64,000 bases of DNA from Cognatishimia coralii (GTDB taxonomy: Bacteria > Pseudomonadota > Alphaproteobacteria > Rhodobacterales > Rhodobacteraceae): the NCBI RefSeq assembly GCF_037478305.1, contig NZ_JBBGAZ010000001.1:558001-622000 (forward strand), read 5' to 3'. Below the pieces are notes generated by a model. It searched no databases, had not been told where the DNA came from, and saw only the letters and a list, made by a program, of their open reading frames with translations. Below, one piece after another: positions 1 through 8,005 of this stretch (position 1 is the stretch's first letter; each line of letters starts with the position of its first letter). Both the position numbers and the translations under genes were made by a program.

Positions 1-1686
1 GAGTTGGAAAAGGAACGCGGCATCACCATCTTCGCGAAACCGACCTCGGTGGAGTGGAAAGGCACGCGGATCAATATCGTGGACACTCCGGGTCACGCGG
101 ACTTCGGCGGCGAGGTTGAGCGGATCCTGTCCATGGTCGACGGCGTTGTTCTGCTGGTCGATGCGGCCGAAGGCCCGATGCCTCAAACGAAATTCGTGAC
201 CTCCAAAGCCCTCGCGCTGGGTCTGCGCCCAATCGTGGTTCTGAACAAAGTCGACAAACCCGATGCCGAGCCTGACCGCGCGTTGGACGAGTGTTTTGAC
301 CTCTTCGCGTCTTTGGATGCAGACGAAGACCAGCTTGATTTCCCGCATCTCTACGCCTCTGGTCGTTCCGGCTGGGCGGATGCGGATCTGGATGGCCCAC
401 GCAAAGACCTGCACGCGTTGTTTAACCTTGTGGTCAACCACGTCCCTGCCCCGCGCCAGATCGCGAAACAGGACGATGATTTCCGCATGCTGGCCACCAC
501 GCTGGGTTCTGACCCCTTCGTGGGCCGTATCCTGACCGGCCGTGTTGAAAGCGGCAAACTTAAGGTCGGCGCAACCGTTCAGGCGATTTCCCGCATCGGT
601 CAAAAGATCGAGCAATTCCGGGTCACCAAAATCCAAGCCTTCCGTGGTCTGGCCCAGCAAGACATCGAAGAAGCCACTGCAGGCGACATCGTCTCGCTCG
701 CGGGCATGTCCAAAGCGACCGTGGCCGACACGATCTGTGCTTTGGCGGTCGATGAACCGCTAGAAGCGCAACCAATTGATCCACCCACCATCACCGTAAC
801 CTTCGGTATCAACGATAGCCCTCTGGCGGGTCGTGACGGCAAAAAGGTCCAATCACGCGTGATCCGTGACCGCCTGATGAAAGAGGCCGAGTCCAACGTC
901 GCGATCAAAATCACCGACACGCCGGGTGGTGAAGCCTTTGAGGTTGCGGGACGCGGCGAACTCCAGATGGGCGTTCTGATTGAAAACATGCGCCGCGAAG
1001 GGTTCGAACTGTCAATCTCGCGCCCTCAGGTTCTGATGCGTGAAGAAGACGGTCAGAAAATGGAGCCGATCGAAGAAGTCACCATCGACGTTGATGACGA
1101 ATATTCCGGTGCGGTGATTGAGAAACTGACCGGTGCGCGCAAGGGCGATCTGGCCGAGATGAAACCGGCTGGCGCAGGCAAAACCCGCATTATCGCGCAT
1201 GTGCCGTCCCGCGGTCTGATTGGTTATCACGGAGAATTCCTGACCGACACCCGTGGCACAGGCGTTCTGAACCGTGTATTCCATTCCTGGGCCCCTTACA
1301 AAGGCGCGATCCCGGGCCGTCGCGCGGGCGTTCTGATCTCGATGGAAAACGGCGTGTCTGTGGCTTATGCTCTCTGGAACCTCGAAGAGCGCGGCAAGAT
1401 GATGATCGGCGCGCAGGAACAGGTGTATCAGGGCATGATCATTGGTGAGCATAGCCGTGACAATGACCTCGAAGTGAACCCGCTGAAGGGTAAGAAACTG
1501 ACCAACGTTCGGGCCTCTGGGTCTGATGACGCGGTGCGTTTGACCACGCCGATGAGCCTGTCTTTGGAAGAGGCGATTGCCTATATCAACGACGACGAGC
1601 TGGTCGAAGTGACACCGAATGAGGTGCGTCTGCGCAAACGTTATCTGGATCCGCATGAACGCAAGCGGATGTCCAAACAGGTTTAA
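1..1686 (+). CDS. typA: Ribosome-associated GTPase TypA/BipA (5'-truncated)
   Basis: This is a translational GTPase of the TypA/BipA family, which binds the ribosome and supports ribosome assembly and stress growth. The window opens inside the gene, so the first roughly 45 residues with the P-loop are missing and 561 codons remain. The visible part starts with the switch I sequence KERGITI, followed by DTPGHADFGGEVER (G3) and NKVDKPDAE (G4). EF-G-like domains II, III and V and the TypA-specific C-terminal domain follow. The TAA stop at 1684-1686 is followed by a GC-rich hairpin. Residues and length match the family; LepA and EF-G are excluded by the C-terminal region (for example RGTGVLNRVFHSW). 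Confidence 0.97.
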   Translation, partial: ELEKERGITIFAKPTSVEWKGTRINIVDTPGHADFGGEVERILSMVDGVVLLVDAAEGPMPQTKFVTSKALALGLRPIVVLNKVDKPDAEPDRALDECFDLFASLDADEDQLDFPHLYASGRSGWADADLDGPRKDLHALFNLVVNHVPAPRQIAKQDDDFRMLATTLGSDPFVGRILTGRVESGKLKVGATVQAISRIGQKIEQFRVTKIQAFRGLAQQDIEEATAGDIVSLAGMSKATVADTICALAVDEPLEAQPIDPPTITVTFGINDSPLAGRDGKKVQSRVIRDRLMKEAESNVAIKITDTPGGEAFEVAGRGELQMGVLIENMRREGFELSISRPQVLMREEDGQKMEPIEEVTIDVDDEYSGAVIEKLTGARKGDLAEMKPAGAGKTRIIAHVPSRGLIGYHGEFLTDTRGTGVLNRVFHSWAPYKGAIPGRRAGVLISMENGVSVAYALWNLEERGKMMIGAQEQVYQGMIIGEHSRDNDLEVNPLKGKKLTNVRASGSDDAVRLTTPMSLSLEEAIAYINDDELVEVTPNEVRLRKRYLDPHERKRMSKQV

Positions 1687-1692
1687 AGATAT

Positions 1693-1710
1693 GTGGGGGC
1701 CAGCCCCCAC
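1693..1710 (+). terminator. Hairpin after typA
   Basis: A 7-bp perfect stem, GTGGGGG with CCCCCAC and loop CCAG, starts seven bases after the typA stop. It is followed by GCCCCCGGGATATTT, a short T run and then the dispersed repeat described at 1717-1739. It probably ends typA transcription. Confidence 0.6.
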
Positions 1711-1716
1711 GCCCCC

Positions 1717-1739
1717 GGGATATTTCCAGCAAGAGAAAG
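1717..1739 (+). repeat. Dispersed intergenic repeat, copy 1 (GATATTT..GCAAGAGAAAG)
   Basis: This reads GGGATATTTCCAGCAAGA then GAAAG. Four similar copies occur on the minus strand (34177-34200, 40964-40986, 43948-43969, 57030-57056). The consensus is GATATTTTTGGCAAGA followed by a purine-rich tail. This copy, and those at 40964 and 57030, directly follow a stem-loop at the end of a gene. Confidence 0.65.
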
Positions 1740-1741
1740 AC

Positions 1742-2131
1742 TTACGCGTCAGGTTTTCCAACGTGTTGGTCAAATAGGATGGTATTTCCATCGGGGTCGG
1801 TCAGCATGAAGCTGGCCGGTCCTGTACCGTTTGCATCAGCGGGCGTTGGGATGTCGATCCCTGCGGCTTGGAGGCGATTTTGAATGTCGCGCACGTCTTC
1901 GAAGGTGCCATCCACAGCAGTCGCGTCCTGCCTCCATCCCGGATTGATCGTTAGAATGTTGCCCGCAAACATGCCTTGAAACAGGCCGATCACTGCATCG
2001 CCGCTTTTGAGGATCGCATAGTTGTGCTCGCTGCCGTCATGAAAGCTTTCAAAACCGAGTGTTTCGTAGAATTTGATTGAGGCCGCGAGGTCTTTGACCG
2101 CGAGGCTGATGGAAAATGCGCCGAGTGACAT
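1742..2131 (-). CDS. VOC (glyoxalase/bleomycin-resistance fold) protein
   Basis: A 129-residue single-module member of the vicinal oxygen chelate superfamily, which covers glyoxalases, dioxygenases and antibiotic-binding proteins. The N-terminus (SISLAVKDLAASIKFYETLGF) and the C-terminal TDPDGNTILFDQ are the usual paired beta-alpha-beta-beta-beta signatures. No substrate can be deduced. The gene is transcribed toward typA and the two meet tail to tail. Its ribosome binding site (AAGGGGG, 9 nt before ATG) lies in the 3' arm of a hairpin at 2142-2165, so translation may depend on RNA folding. Confidence 0.85.
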   Translation of the reverse strand: MSLGAFSISLAVKDLAASIKFYETLGFESFHDGSEHNYAILKSGDAVIGLFQGMFAGNILTINPGWRQDATAVDGTFEDVRDIQNRLQAAGIDIPTPADANGTGPASFMLTDPDGNTILFDQHVGKPDA

Positions 2132-2141
2132 ATCACTGGTC

Positions 2142-2165
2142 CCCCTTAATTTTCATACTAAGGGG
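2142..2165 (-). promoter_or_regulatory. Hairpin masking the VOC gene ribosome binding site
   Basis: On the minus strand CCCCTTA (2165-2159) pairs perfectly with TAAGGGG (2148-2142) around a 10-nt loop. The 3' arm contains the Shine-Dalgarno sequence of the VOC gene that starts at 2131. Such masking is typical of RNA thermometers and some riboswitches. Function is inferred only. Confidence 0.45.
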
Positions 2166-2214
2166 AGCCTATCAGGCGATTTCTGATCTCCTAAGGAGAA
2201 AGCGCTGCGTGAGG

Positions 2215-2502
2215 TTACTCAGACGTTTCCACGACCATGAGTTCGCGTTCAGACGCACCGCGCGCATGGCTCAATGCCTCTTGGTACTCTGGGCTGTGGT
2301 AACAGGCGACGGCCGTGTCGACGTCCGGGAATTTAGCGACCACATTGCGCGGGCGTTCTTTGCCCTCAAGCTGCACAAAACGACCCGCGCGGGCGATGAA
2401 ATGGCCGCCATGTTTGGCAATTGCCGGACCTGCGAGCTCGGCGTATTTGCCGTAGGCCTCAGGGTCAGTAACGGTCACATGAGCAATCCAGAGCGCGGGC
2501 AT
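2215..2502 (-). CDS. DUF1330 protein (second of tandem pair)
   Basis: A 95-residue protein of the DUF1330 family, small ferredoxin-like alpha/beta-barrel proteins of unknown role. The typical pattern is present: an N-terminal hydrophobic strand (ALWIAHVTVTD), a central GGHFIARAG and a C-terminal CYHSPEYQEAL. Its ATG overlaps the stop of the upstream paralogue by one base (TAATG), so the two are translationally coupled. It shares clear similarity with that paralogue, indicating tandem duplication. Transcription probably comes from alaS or a promoter within it. Confidence 0.85.
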   Translation of the reverse strand: MPALWIAHVTVTDPEAYGKYAELAGPAIAKHGGHFIARAGRFVQLEGKERPRNVVAKFPDVDTAVACYHSPEYQEALSHARGASERELMVVETSE

Positions 2503-2789
2503 TATTCGTATCCTTCTACAATTACAACGGTGCGGTTCGAGCTACGCAGAGCAATCGGCAGGATCGCCTGATATTCGTCAGATTGGTACCAGGTTTCAGC
2601 GACTTCGCGGCTAGGGAACTCGATGATCACATGGCGATCAGGTGCTGGACCTTCGACAACGGATTGAAGCCCGCCTTTGGCCAGAAACCTGCCGCCAACC
2701 TTCTTGGCGCTGGCGACAGTTTGTTCGGCGTAGGTCCGGTAATCCTCGCGGTTGGTGACCTCAATCCCTGCGATTACATATGCCACCAT
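2502..2789 (-). CDS. DUF1330 protein (first of tandem pair)
   Basis: A 95-residue DUF1330 member with the family features YVIAGIEVTNREDY, GGRFLAKGG and WYQSDEYQAI. It begins 17 nt after the alaS stop, with AAGGA ahead of ATG, so it is probably co-transcribed with alaS. The gene that follows is its paralogue. Function is unknown; the family has been speculated to bind small molecules, but nothing in the sequence indicates which. Confidence 0.85.
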   Translation of the reverse strand: MVAYVIAGIEVTNREDYRTYAEQTVASAKKVGGRFLAKGGLQSVVEGPAPDRHVIIEFPSREVAETWYQSDEYQAILPIALRSSNRTVVIVEGYE

Positions 2790-2806
2790 CCGAGAATTCC
2801 TTTTCG

Positions 2807-5473
2807 TTAAAGCAGCGCTTCGGCAGCTTTGATCGCGGCCTCAGCATTGCTGGTGTCTTTGGCGCCACCCTGGGCCATGTCCGGACGACCACCGCCGCCT
2901 TTGCCACCCAATTCAGCCACCGCAGCCCGTACGATGTCAACGGCGTTCAGATCTTCCGTTAGGTCCTTTGTGACACCTGCTGCAACGGCCGCTTTGCCGT
3001 CGGCATCCGCGATCAAAAGAACCGCACCGGATTCGATCCGCGCTTTGTGTTCGTCAATCAGCGCAGGCAGGTCACGACCCGAGACGCCTTGCAACACCTG
3101 AGCGATGAATTTCTTGCCATTGATCTCTTTGACCTCCGGACCAGAGCCCTGCCCAGCACCACCTGCCATCGCCAGTTCGCGACGCAGTTGCGCAACTTCG
3201 TTTTGCAGGGCCTTGCGTTCATCCATCAGAGATTTCACGCGATCCAAGGCATCTGTTGGCTGCGCCTTGAGCAGACCAAGAATGTCGCCAAGGCTGGCGG
3301 CTTCAGCCTGCGAATGCGCTACAGCCGCAGCGCCTGTCAGTGCCTCGATCCGACGGACGCCCGCAGAGGATGCGCTGTCGCCCAGGATCACCAATGCCCC
3401 TATGTCACCGGTCTGTTTGACGTGCGTGCCGCCGCAAAGCTCCAAGGAATATGTGTTTCCGTCCAGACCTTTACCCGTATCGGCGCGACCCATGGACACG
3501 ACGCGCACTTCGTCGCCATACTTCTCACCAAAGAGCGCCTGTGCGCCAATTTCACGAGCGTCATCCGGGGTCATGATGCGGGTTTCAACTGGCGTGTTTT
3601 GGCGAATATAGGCATTCACTTCATCGGCCACTTGGGTCAGCTCAGCCGCGGACAGTGCCTTTGTATGGCTAAAGTCAAACCGCAGACGATCTTCGGCATT
3701 CAAGGAGCCACGCTGCGCCACATGTTCACCAAGCGCATTGCGCAGAGCCTCGTGCAACAGGTGCGTAGCCGAGTGGTTTGCGCGGATTGCGGTGCGGCGC
3801 GCGTGATCCACTTCAAGCTCAACTGGATCTCCTTTGGTCACAGTGCCTTTTTCAACCAAAACTTTGTGGGCATAGACCTTACCGTCCGCAAATTTGCGCG
3901 TGTCTTGCACCAAGGAAACATAATCGCGGTTGTCCAGACGACGGATCACACCAGTGTCACCAACCTGACCACCGGATTCCCCATAAAACGGCGTCTGGTT
4001 CACAATCACCCAGCCGATTTGATCCGCTTGCAGCGCATCAACGACATTGCCGTCTTGCACCAGAGCCACAACCTGCCCCTCGGCCTTTTCGGTATCATAG
4101 CCAAGGAAATCCGTCGCGCCTGCTGTATCCAGCACGTCAAACCAGACCGTATTGTCCGCAGCCTCGCCAGAACCTGCCCAAGCGGCACGGGCCTTGGCTT
4201 TCTGCTCTTCCATCGCGGCGTCAAAGCCATCGGTATCAACCTCACGACCCTTCTCGCGCAACGCATCCTGCGTCAGATCGAGCGGGAAGCCATAGGTGTC
4301 ATAGAGCTTGAAAGCAGCGTCGCCGGACAGTGGCGCGCCCTCTTCCAGGCCATCCAACTCGTCATCAAGCAGCTTGAGGCCGCGATCCAAAGTCTGCTTG
4401 AAACGGGTTTCTTCCAGTTTCAGCGTTTCTTCGATCAGCGCTTGCGCCTGAGTGAGCTCGGGGTAAGCCGCGCCCATCTGCTGCACCAAAGCTGGCACCA
4501 AACGGTGCATCACAGGATCCTTTGCCCCGAGCAAATGCGCGTGGCGCATCGCGCGACGCATAATGCGGCGCAGGACATAGCCGCGACCATCGTTGGACGG
4601 CATCACACCGTCCGAAATCAGGAAGGACGTGGAGCGCAGGTGGTCTGCAATCACGCGGTGATGCACGTTCTTGTCGCCATATGGATCAACTGATGTGGCA
4701 TCCGCCGACGCTTCGATCAACGACTTCATCAGATCGGTGTCATAGTTGTCATGGCTGCCCTGCAGCAGCGCGCCGATCCGTTCCAGCCCCATGCCGGTAT
4801 CGATAGACTGCATGTCCAGCGCCTTCATCGAGCCGTCTTCGAACTGTTCGTTCTGCATGAAAACTACGTTCCAGATCTCGATGAAACGATCACCGTCCTC
4901 TTCCGGGCTACCGGGAGGGCCTCCCCAGATGTGATCCCCATGATCGTAGAAAATCTCAGTACACGGACCACACGGACCAGTCGGCCCCATCTGCCAGAAG
5001 TTATCCGAGGTCGCGATACGGATGATCCGATCCTCTGGCACGCCAACTTTCCTCCAGATTTCAAAGGCTTCGTCGTCGGTGTGGTAAATCGTGGTATAGA
5101 GTTTGTCCTTCGGGATATCGAACTCTTTGGTGATCAATTCCCAGGCAAACGGGATCGCGTCATCCTTGAAGTAATCACCGAAAGAGAAGTTCCCGAGCAT
5201 CTCGAAAAACGTATGGTGCCGCGCGGTGTAGCCGACGTTGTCCAGATCGTTGTGCTTACCACCTGCGCGCACGCATTTCTGCGAGGTCGTCGCGCGTTGA
5301 TAGTCGCGGGTTTCCACACCAGTAAACAGGTTCTTAAACTGAACCATGCCCGAATTTGTGAACATCAAAGTCGGGTCGTTTCTGGGCACCAATGGGCTTG
5401 AGGGCACGATCTCGTGGCCCTGTTTGGCGAAATAGTTCAGAAAGGTCGACCGGATGTCGTTCAAGCTTGGCAT
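2807..5473 (-). CDS. alaS: Alanyl-tRNA synthetase
   Basis: A class II aminoacyl-tRNA synthetase of 888 residues, full length for the family, charging tRNA-Ala in the cytoplasm. The N-terminal catalytic domain starts MPSLNDIRSTFLNYFAKQGH and includes the motif 2 region RATTSQKCVRAGGKHNDL. The editing domain carries the zinc-binding HSATH and CGGTH motifs, and the C-terminal DHH-associated domain ends the protein. It leads a unit with two DUF1330 genes. The roughly 100-bp region upstream should hold its promoter. No T-box leader was seen, as expected outside Firmicutes. Confidence 0.98.
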   Translation of the reverse strand: MPSLNDIRSTFLNYFAKQGHEIVPSSPLVPRNDPTLMFTNSGMVQFKNLFTGVETRDYQRATTSQKCVRAGGKHNDLDNVGYTARHHTFFEMLGNFSFGDYFKDDAIPFAWELITKEFDIPKDKLYTTIYHTDDEAFEIWRKVGVPEDRIIRIATSDNFWQMGPTGPCGPCTEIFYDHGDHIWGGPPGSPEEDGDRFIEIWNVVFMQNEQFEDGSMKALDMQSIDTGMGLERIGALLQGSHDNYDTDLMKSLIEASADATSVDPYGDKNVHHRVIADHLRSTSFLISDGVMPSNDGRGYVLRRIMRRAMRHAHLLGAKDPVMHRLVPALVQQMGAAYPELTQAQALIEETLKLEETRFKQTLDRGLKLLDDELDGLEEGAPLSGDAAFKLYDTYGFPLDLTQDALREKGREVDTDGFDAAMEEQKAKARAAWAGSGEAADNTVWFDVLDTAGATDFLGYDTEKAEGQVVALVQDGNVVDALQADQIGWVIVNQTPFYGESGGQVGDTGVIRRLDNRDYVSLVQDTRKFADGKVYAHKVLVEKGTVTKGDPVELEVDHARRTAIRANHSATHLLHEALRNALGEHVAQRGSLNAEDRLRFDFSHTKALSAAELTQVADEVNAYIRQNTPVETRIMTPDDAREIGAQALFGEKYGDEVRVVSMGRADTGKGLDGNTYSLELCGGTHVKQTGDIGALVILGDSASSAGVRRIEALTGAAAVAHSQAEAASLGDILGLLKAQPTDALDRVKSLMDERKALQNEVAQLRRELAMAGGAGQGSGPEVKEINGKKFIAQVLQGVSGRDLPALIDEHKARIESGAVLLIADADGKAAVAAGVTKDLTEDLNAVDIVRAAVAELGGKGGGGRPDMAQGGAKDTSNAEAAIKAAEALL

Positions 5474-5535
5474 GGGTAGGCTCTTTTAAGGTGTTTCACA
5501 CGTCAAAAGTGGGTTTATCCTTAGCCAAACAAGGT

Positions 5536-5553
5536 GTCCACAGGCGAGTGGAC
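5536..5553 (-). terminator. Short stem-loop downstream of the MOSC gene
   Basis: GTCCAC pairs perfectly with GTGGAC around a 6-nt loop, 20 bases past the MOSC stop. On the minus strand it is followed by ACCTTGTTTG, a weak T tract. It is a possible end of the recA-MOSC transcript, but only moderately convincing. Confidence 0.35.
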
Positions 5554-5572
5554 TGTTTTGCGCATCAAGTAT

Positions 5573-6124
5573 TTATGCGGTGAGTTTTTTCACGATATCT
5601 CCGTTACGAATGACACCGTTGCTTTCAATCGAACAGAGAATGCCGCGAAGGCGATATTTCACGTTTTCAGGATCATTGATCCAATCAAAACTCTCGCGCC
5701 CATAGCGAACTTTCCACTTTGCGCAGCCGGTATTGAACTCCTCGGACACCTTAAGGACCACATCGCCGACCTGTAGACGTTGCCCGACAGGCAGGTTTTC
5801 ATAACTTAGGTCCATATCCAGAATGAACGTATCGCCCGGATGCGCAACATTCTCGCGATCGCGCCACACGGCATCCAATACACGGCTGTTCAGAATGCAG
5901 ACCTGAATCTGAGGGTCCGGACTACCATCTGGTAGCTTCAACCAAGGCTGCGTTGCCCAACGCTCGCCTGGAATGCCATTTTCTCTGGTGAATTTCATCT
6001 GTTCCGGAAAGGCACGTTGATTTCGACCAGGCCGGGAACACAACATAGAAACGGCCGCCCCATCTTTTGGAGCGGCCAAAATCTCAGGCAAGAGGTCATC
6101 AAGCTCTGATCGGGTGATATGCAC
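5573..6124 (-). CDS. MOSC domain protein
   Basis: A 183-residue protein with the MOSC fold of molybdenum-cofactor sulfurases and the YiiM/MARC enzymes. The C-terminal half has the conserved-cysteine region FNTGCAKWKVRYGRES, and upstream lie a central beta-barrel sequence and the LPVGQRLQVGDVVL segment. Such proteins handle a persulfide on the conserved cysteine or bind molybdenum cofactor; the exact reaction here is unknown. It starts 5 nt after the recA stop and is very likely co-transcribed with recA, so it may be part of the SOS response by position. Confidence 0.85.
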   Translation of the reverse strand: MHITRSELDDLLPEILAAPKDGAAVSMLCSRPGRNQRAFPEQMKFTRENGIPGERWATQPWLKLPDGSPDPQIQVCILNSRVLDAVWRDRENVAHPGDTFILDMDLSYENLPVGQRLQVGDVVLKVSEEFNTGCAKWKVRYGRESFDWINDPENVKYRLRGILCSIESNGVIRNGDIVKKLTA

Positions 6125-6129
6125 TTGGG

Positions 6130-7206
6130 CTATCCTTCAAGCAACTCGTCGTCACCTTTTTCACCCTCAGGCATATCAAAATCAAGCCCATGTGCAGCTC
6201 GGATCTTATCTTCGATCTCAAGCGCGATCTTTGGGTTTTCCTTTAGGAAGGTCTTCGCGTTCTCGCGCCCCTGCCCGATCCGCTCGTCTCCATAGCTGAA
6301 CCAACTGCCAGACTTCGCGACCACGCCAGCTTTGTTACCCAGATCTAGCAGCTCGCCCATCTTGGAAATGCCTTCGCCATACATGATGTCGAATTCTACC
6401 TGCTTGAACGGAGGCGCAACCTTGTTCTTCACAACTTTCACGCGCGTCGCGTTTCCGACGACCTCATCACGGTCTTTCAGGGCGCCGATGCGGCGGATGT
6501 CCAAACGCACCGAACTATAGAATTTCAGCGCGTTACCTCCGGTGGTCGTCTCTGGGCTGCCAAACATGACGCCAATCTTCATGCGGATCTGGTTAATAAA
6601 GATCACCATGCAGTTTGACCGCGCGATCGAACCCGTCAGCTTCCGCATCGCCTGGCTCATCAGACGCGCCTGGACACCCACGCTGCTGTCGCCCATGTCG
6701 CCCTCAAGCTCGGACTTAGGTGTCAGGGCCGCAACAGAGTCTACGACGACCATATTCACGGCACCAGACCGCACCAAAGTGTCTGTGATTTCAAGCGCCT
6801 GCTCACCGGTATCTGGCTGAGAAATCAGCAATTCATCGAGGTCCACACCCAGCTTGCGGGCATATTGTGGATCCAACGCGTGTTCGGCGTCCACAAAGGC
6901 ACAAACGCCGCCTTTTTTCTGTTCCTCAGCAATACAATGCAGGGTTAGCGTCGTCTTACCCGAGCTTTCAGGACCATAGATCTCAATGATCCGACCCTTA
7001 GGCAGGCCGCCAATGCCCAAAGCGATATCAAGGCCCAAGGAACCGGTCGAGGTCGCCTCAATCTCTTGGATCGCATTGCCCTCGCCGAGCTTCATAATCG
7101 AGCCCTTGCCGAATTGGCGTTCAATCTGCGCCAAAGCGCTGTCCAGCGCCTTTTGCTTGTCGTTGGAAGTCTTGCTGCTCATGTTCAGTAAATCTGCCGT
7201 TGCCAT
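6130..7206 (-). CDS. recA: Recombinase RecA
   Basis: The 358-residue RecA recombinase forms filaments on single-stranded DNA, drives strand exchange and triggers LexA self-cleavage. The Walker A motif GPESSGKT, the VVVDSVAAL Walker B strand and the GNALKFYSSVRLDIRR segment are intact. The C-terminus is acidic (DMPEGEKGDDELLEG), as usual. The ATG at 7206 is preceded by AAGGAAG at good spacing; a later methionine (MSSKTSN) is possible but lacks a comparable site. A perfect alphaproteobacterial LexA box lies 52 bp upstream. Confidence 0.99.
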   Translation of the reverse strand: MATADLLNMSSKTSNDKQKALDSALAQIERQFGKGSIMKLGEGNAIQEIEATSTGSLGLDIALGIGGLPKGRIIEIYGPESSGKTTLTLHCIAEEQKKGGVCAFVDAEHALDPQYARKLGVDLDELLISQPDTGEQALEITDTLVRSGAVNMVVVDSVAALTPKSELEGDMGDSSVGVQARLMSQAMRKLTGSIARSNCMVIFINQIRMKIGVMFGSPETTTGGNALKFYSSVRLDIRRIGALKDRDEVVGNATRVKVVKNKVAPPFKQVEFDIMYGEGISKMGELLDLGNKAGVVAKSGSWFSYGDERIGQGRENAKTFLKENPKIALEIEDKIRAAHGLDFDMPEGEKGDDELLEG

Positions 7207-7257
7207 TGGTTCACTTCCTTATTCCACACCCAGACTTGGGCGGCAATGATTGCCTGT

Positions 7258-7272
7258 GTTCTCTTCTTGTTC
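7258..7272 (-). promoter_or_regulatory. LexA (SOS) box of recA
   Basis: The minus strand reads GAACAAGAAGAGAAC, an exact GAAC-N7-GAAC direct repeat, the LexA operator known in alphaproteobacteria. It sits 52-66 bp ahead of the recA start codon. A degenerate copy (GAAC-N7-GAAA, plus strand) lies at 7296-7310. Confidence 0.9.
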
Positions 7273-7399
7273 TCGCCTTTATGAGATCAAAACAAGAACA
7301 TTTCAAGAAAATAATTTCAATTCTACTTTTTATGATCTGGGTTAAGGGTTAGTTTACAGGATAGATAAAACACTCGAAATCGAGGCATGAGACGAGTAA

Positions 7400-8005
7400 A
7401 TGCTTGTTTTCTGGAAAGAAAAACTGGTGATCCTAGCGGTCCCCAAGACCGGCACGACGGCATTGGCCAAGGCTTTGGGGTCGTCTGCCGACATCATCAT
7501 CAATGATCCTCCGGAACTCAAGCACGCGCCGCTCTATCGTTACAATCGGTTTTTCAGGCCGATGTTTGAGAAAGCATGCAAACAAGAGCACATGGATGTG
7601 ATGGCGATCATGCGCGAGCCCGTCAGTTGGTTGGGAAGTTGGTATCGCTATCGGCAGAGAGATTTTCTGGACGGGAAACCCACCTCTACTCGTGGGATCA
7701 GTTTCGACGAATTTGTTCAGGCTTATCTTTCCGACGACCGCCCGCCTTTTGCCAACGTCGGAAGCCAAGCCAAGTTTCTGGAGCCTCGTCCCAATGGAAC
7801 GCAAGTTTCCCATCTTTTTCGATATGAAGATCCCGCTCGGATGTTGGCTTTTCTCAGCGAGCGTTTAGGTCGCGAAATTTCTTTGGATCAGGTGAATGTG
7901 TCTTCACAGGCCGACCTGACGCTTTCGGCAGAGACACGAACCAGACTTCAAACCGTTCTTTCCGCAGATTTTTCGCTATACGAGTCCCTCAACGACCCGA
8001 TTTAA
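7400..8005 (+). CDS. Sulfotransferase-family protein
   Basis: A 201-residue protein with a P-loop near its N-terminus, VPKTGTTALAKAL, matching the 5'-phosphosulfate-binding loop of PAPS-dependent sulfotransferases. REPVSWLGSWYRYRQR around residues 72-87 matches their 3'-phosphate-binding motif. It is shorter than most sulfotransferases, and the acceptor cannot be inferred. The start codon follows a 190-bp promoter region shared divergently with recA. Its last 30 bp overlap the 3' end of cckA on the other strand. Confidence 0.75.
   Translation: MLVFWKEKLVILAVPKTGTTALAKALGSSADIIINDPPELKHAPLYRYNRFFRPMFEKACKQEHMDVMAIMREPVSWLGSWYRYRQRDFLDGKPTSTRGISFDEFVQAYLSDDRPPFANVGSQAKFLEPRPNGTQVSHLFRYEDPARMLAFLSERLGREISLDQVNVSSQADLTLSAETRTRLQTVLSADFSLYESLNDPI

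Noticed and set aside
3047..4693. 548-codon open frame opposite alaS
   Set aside because: It is a high-GC shadow of alaS with atypical composition (many His, Gln, Cys) and no recognisable domain.
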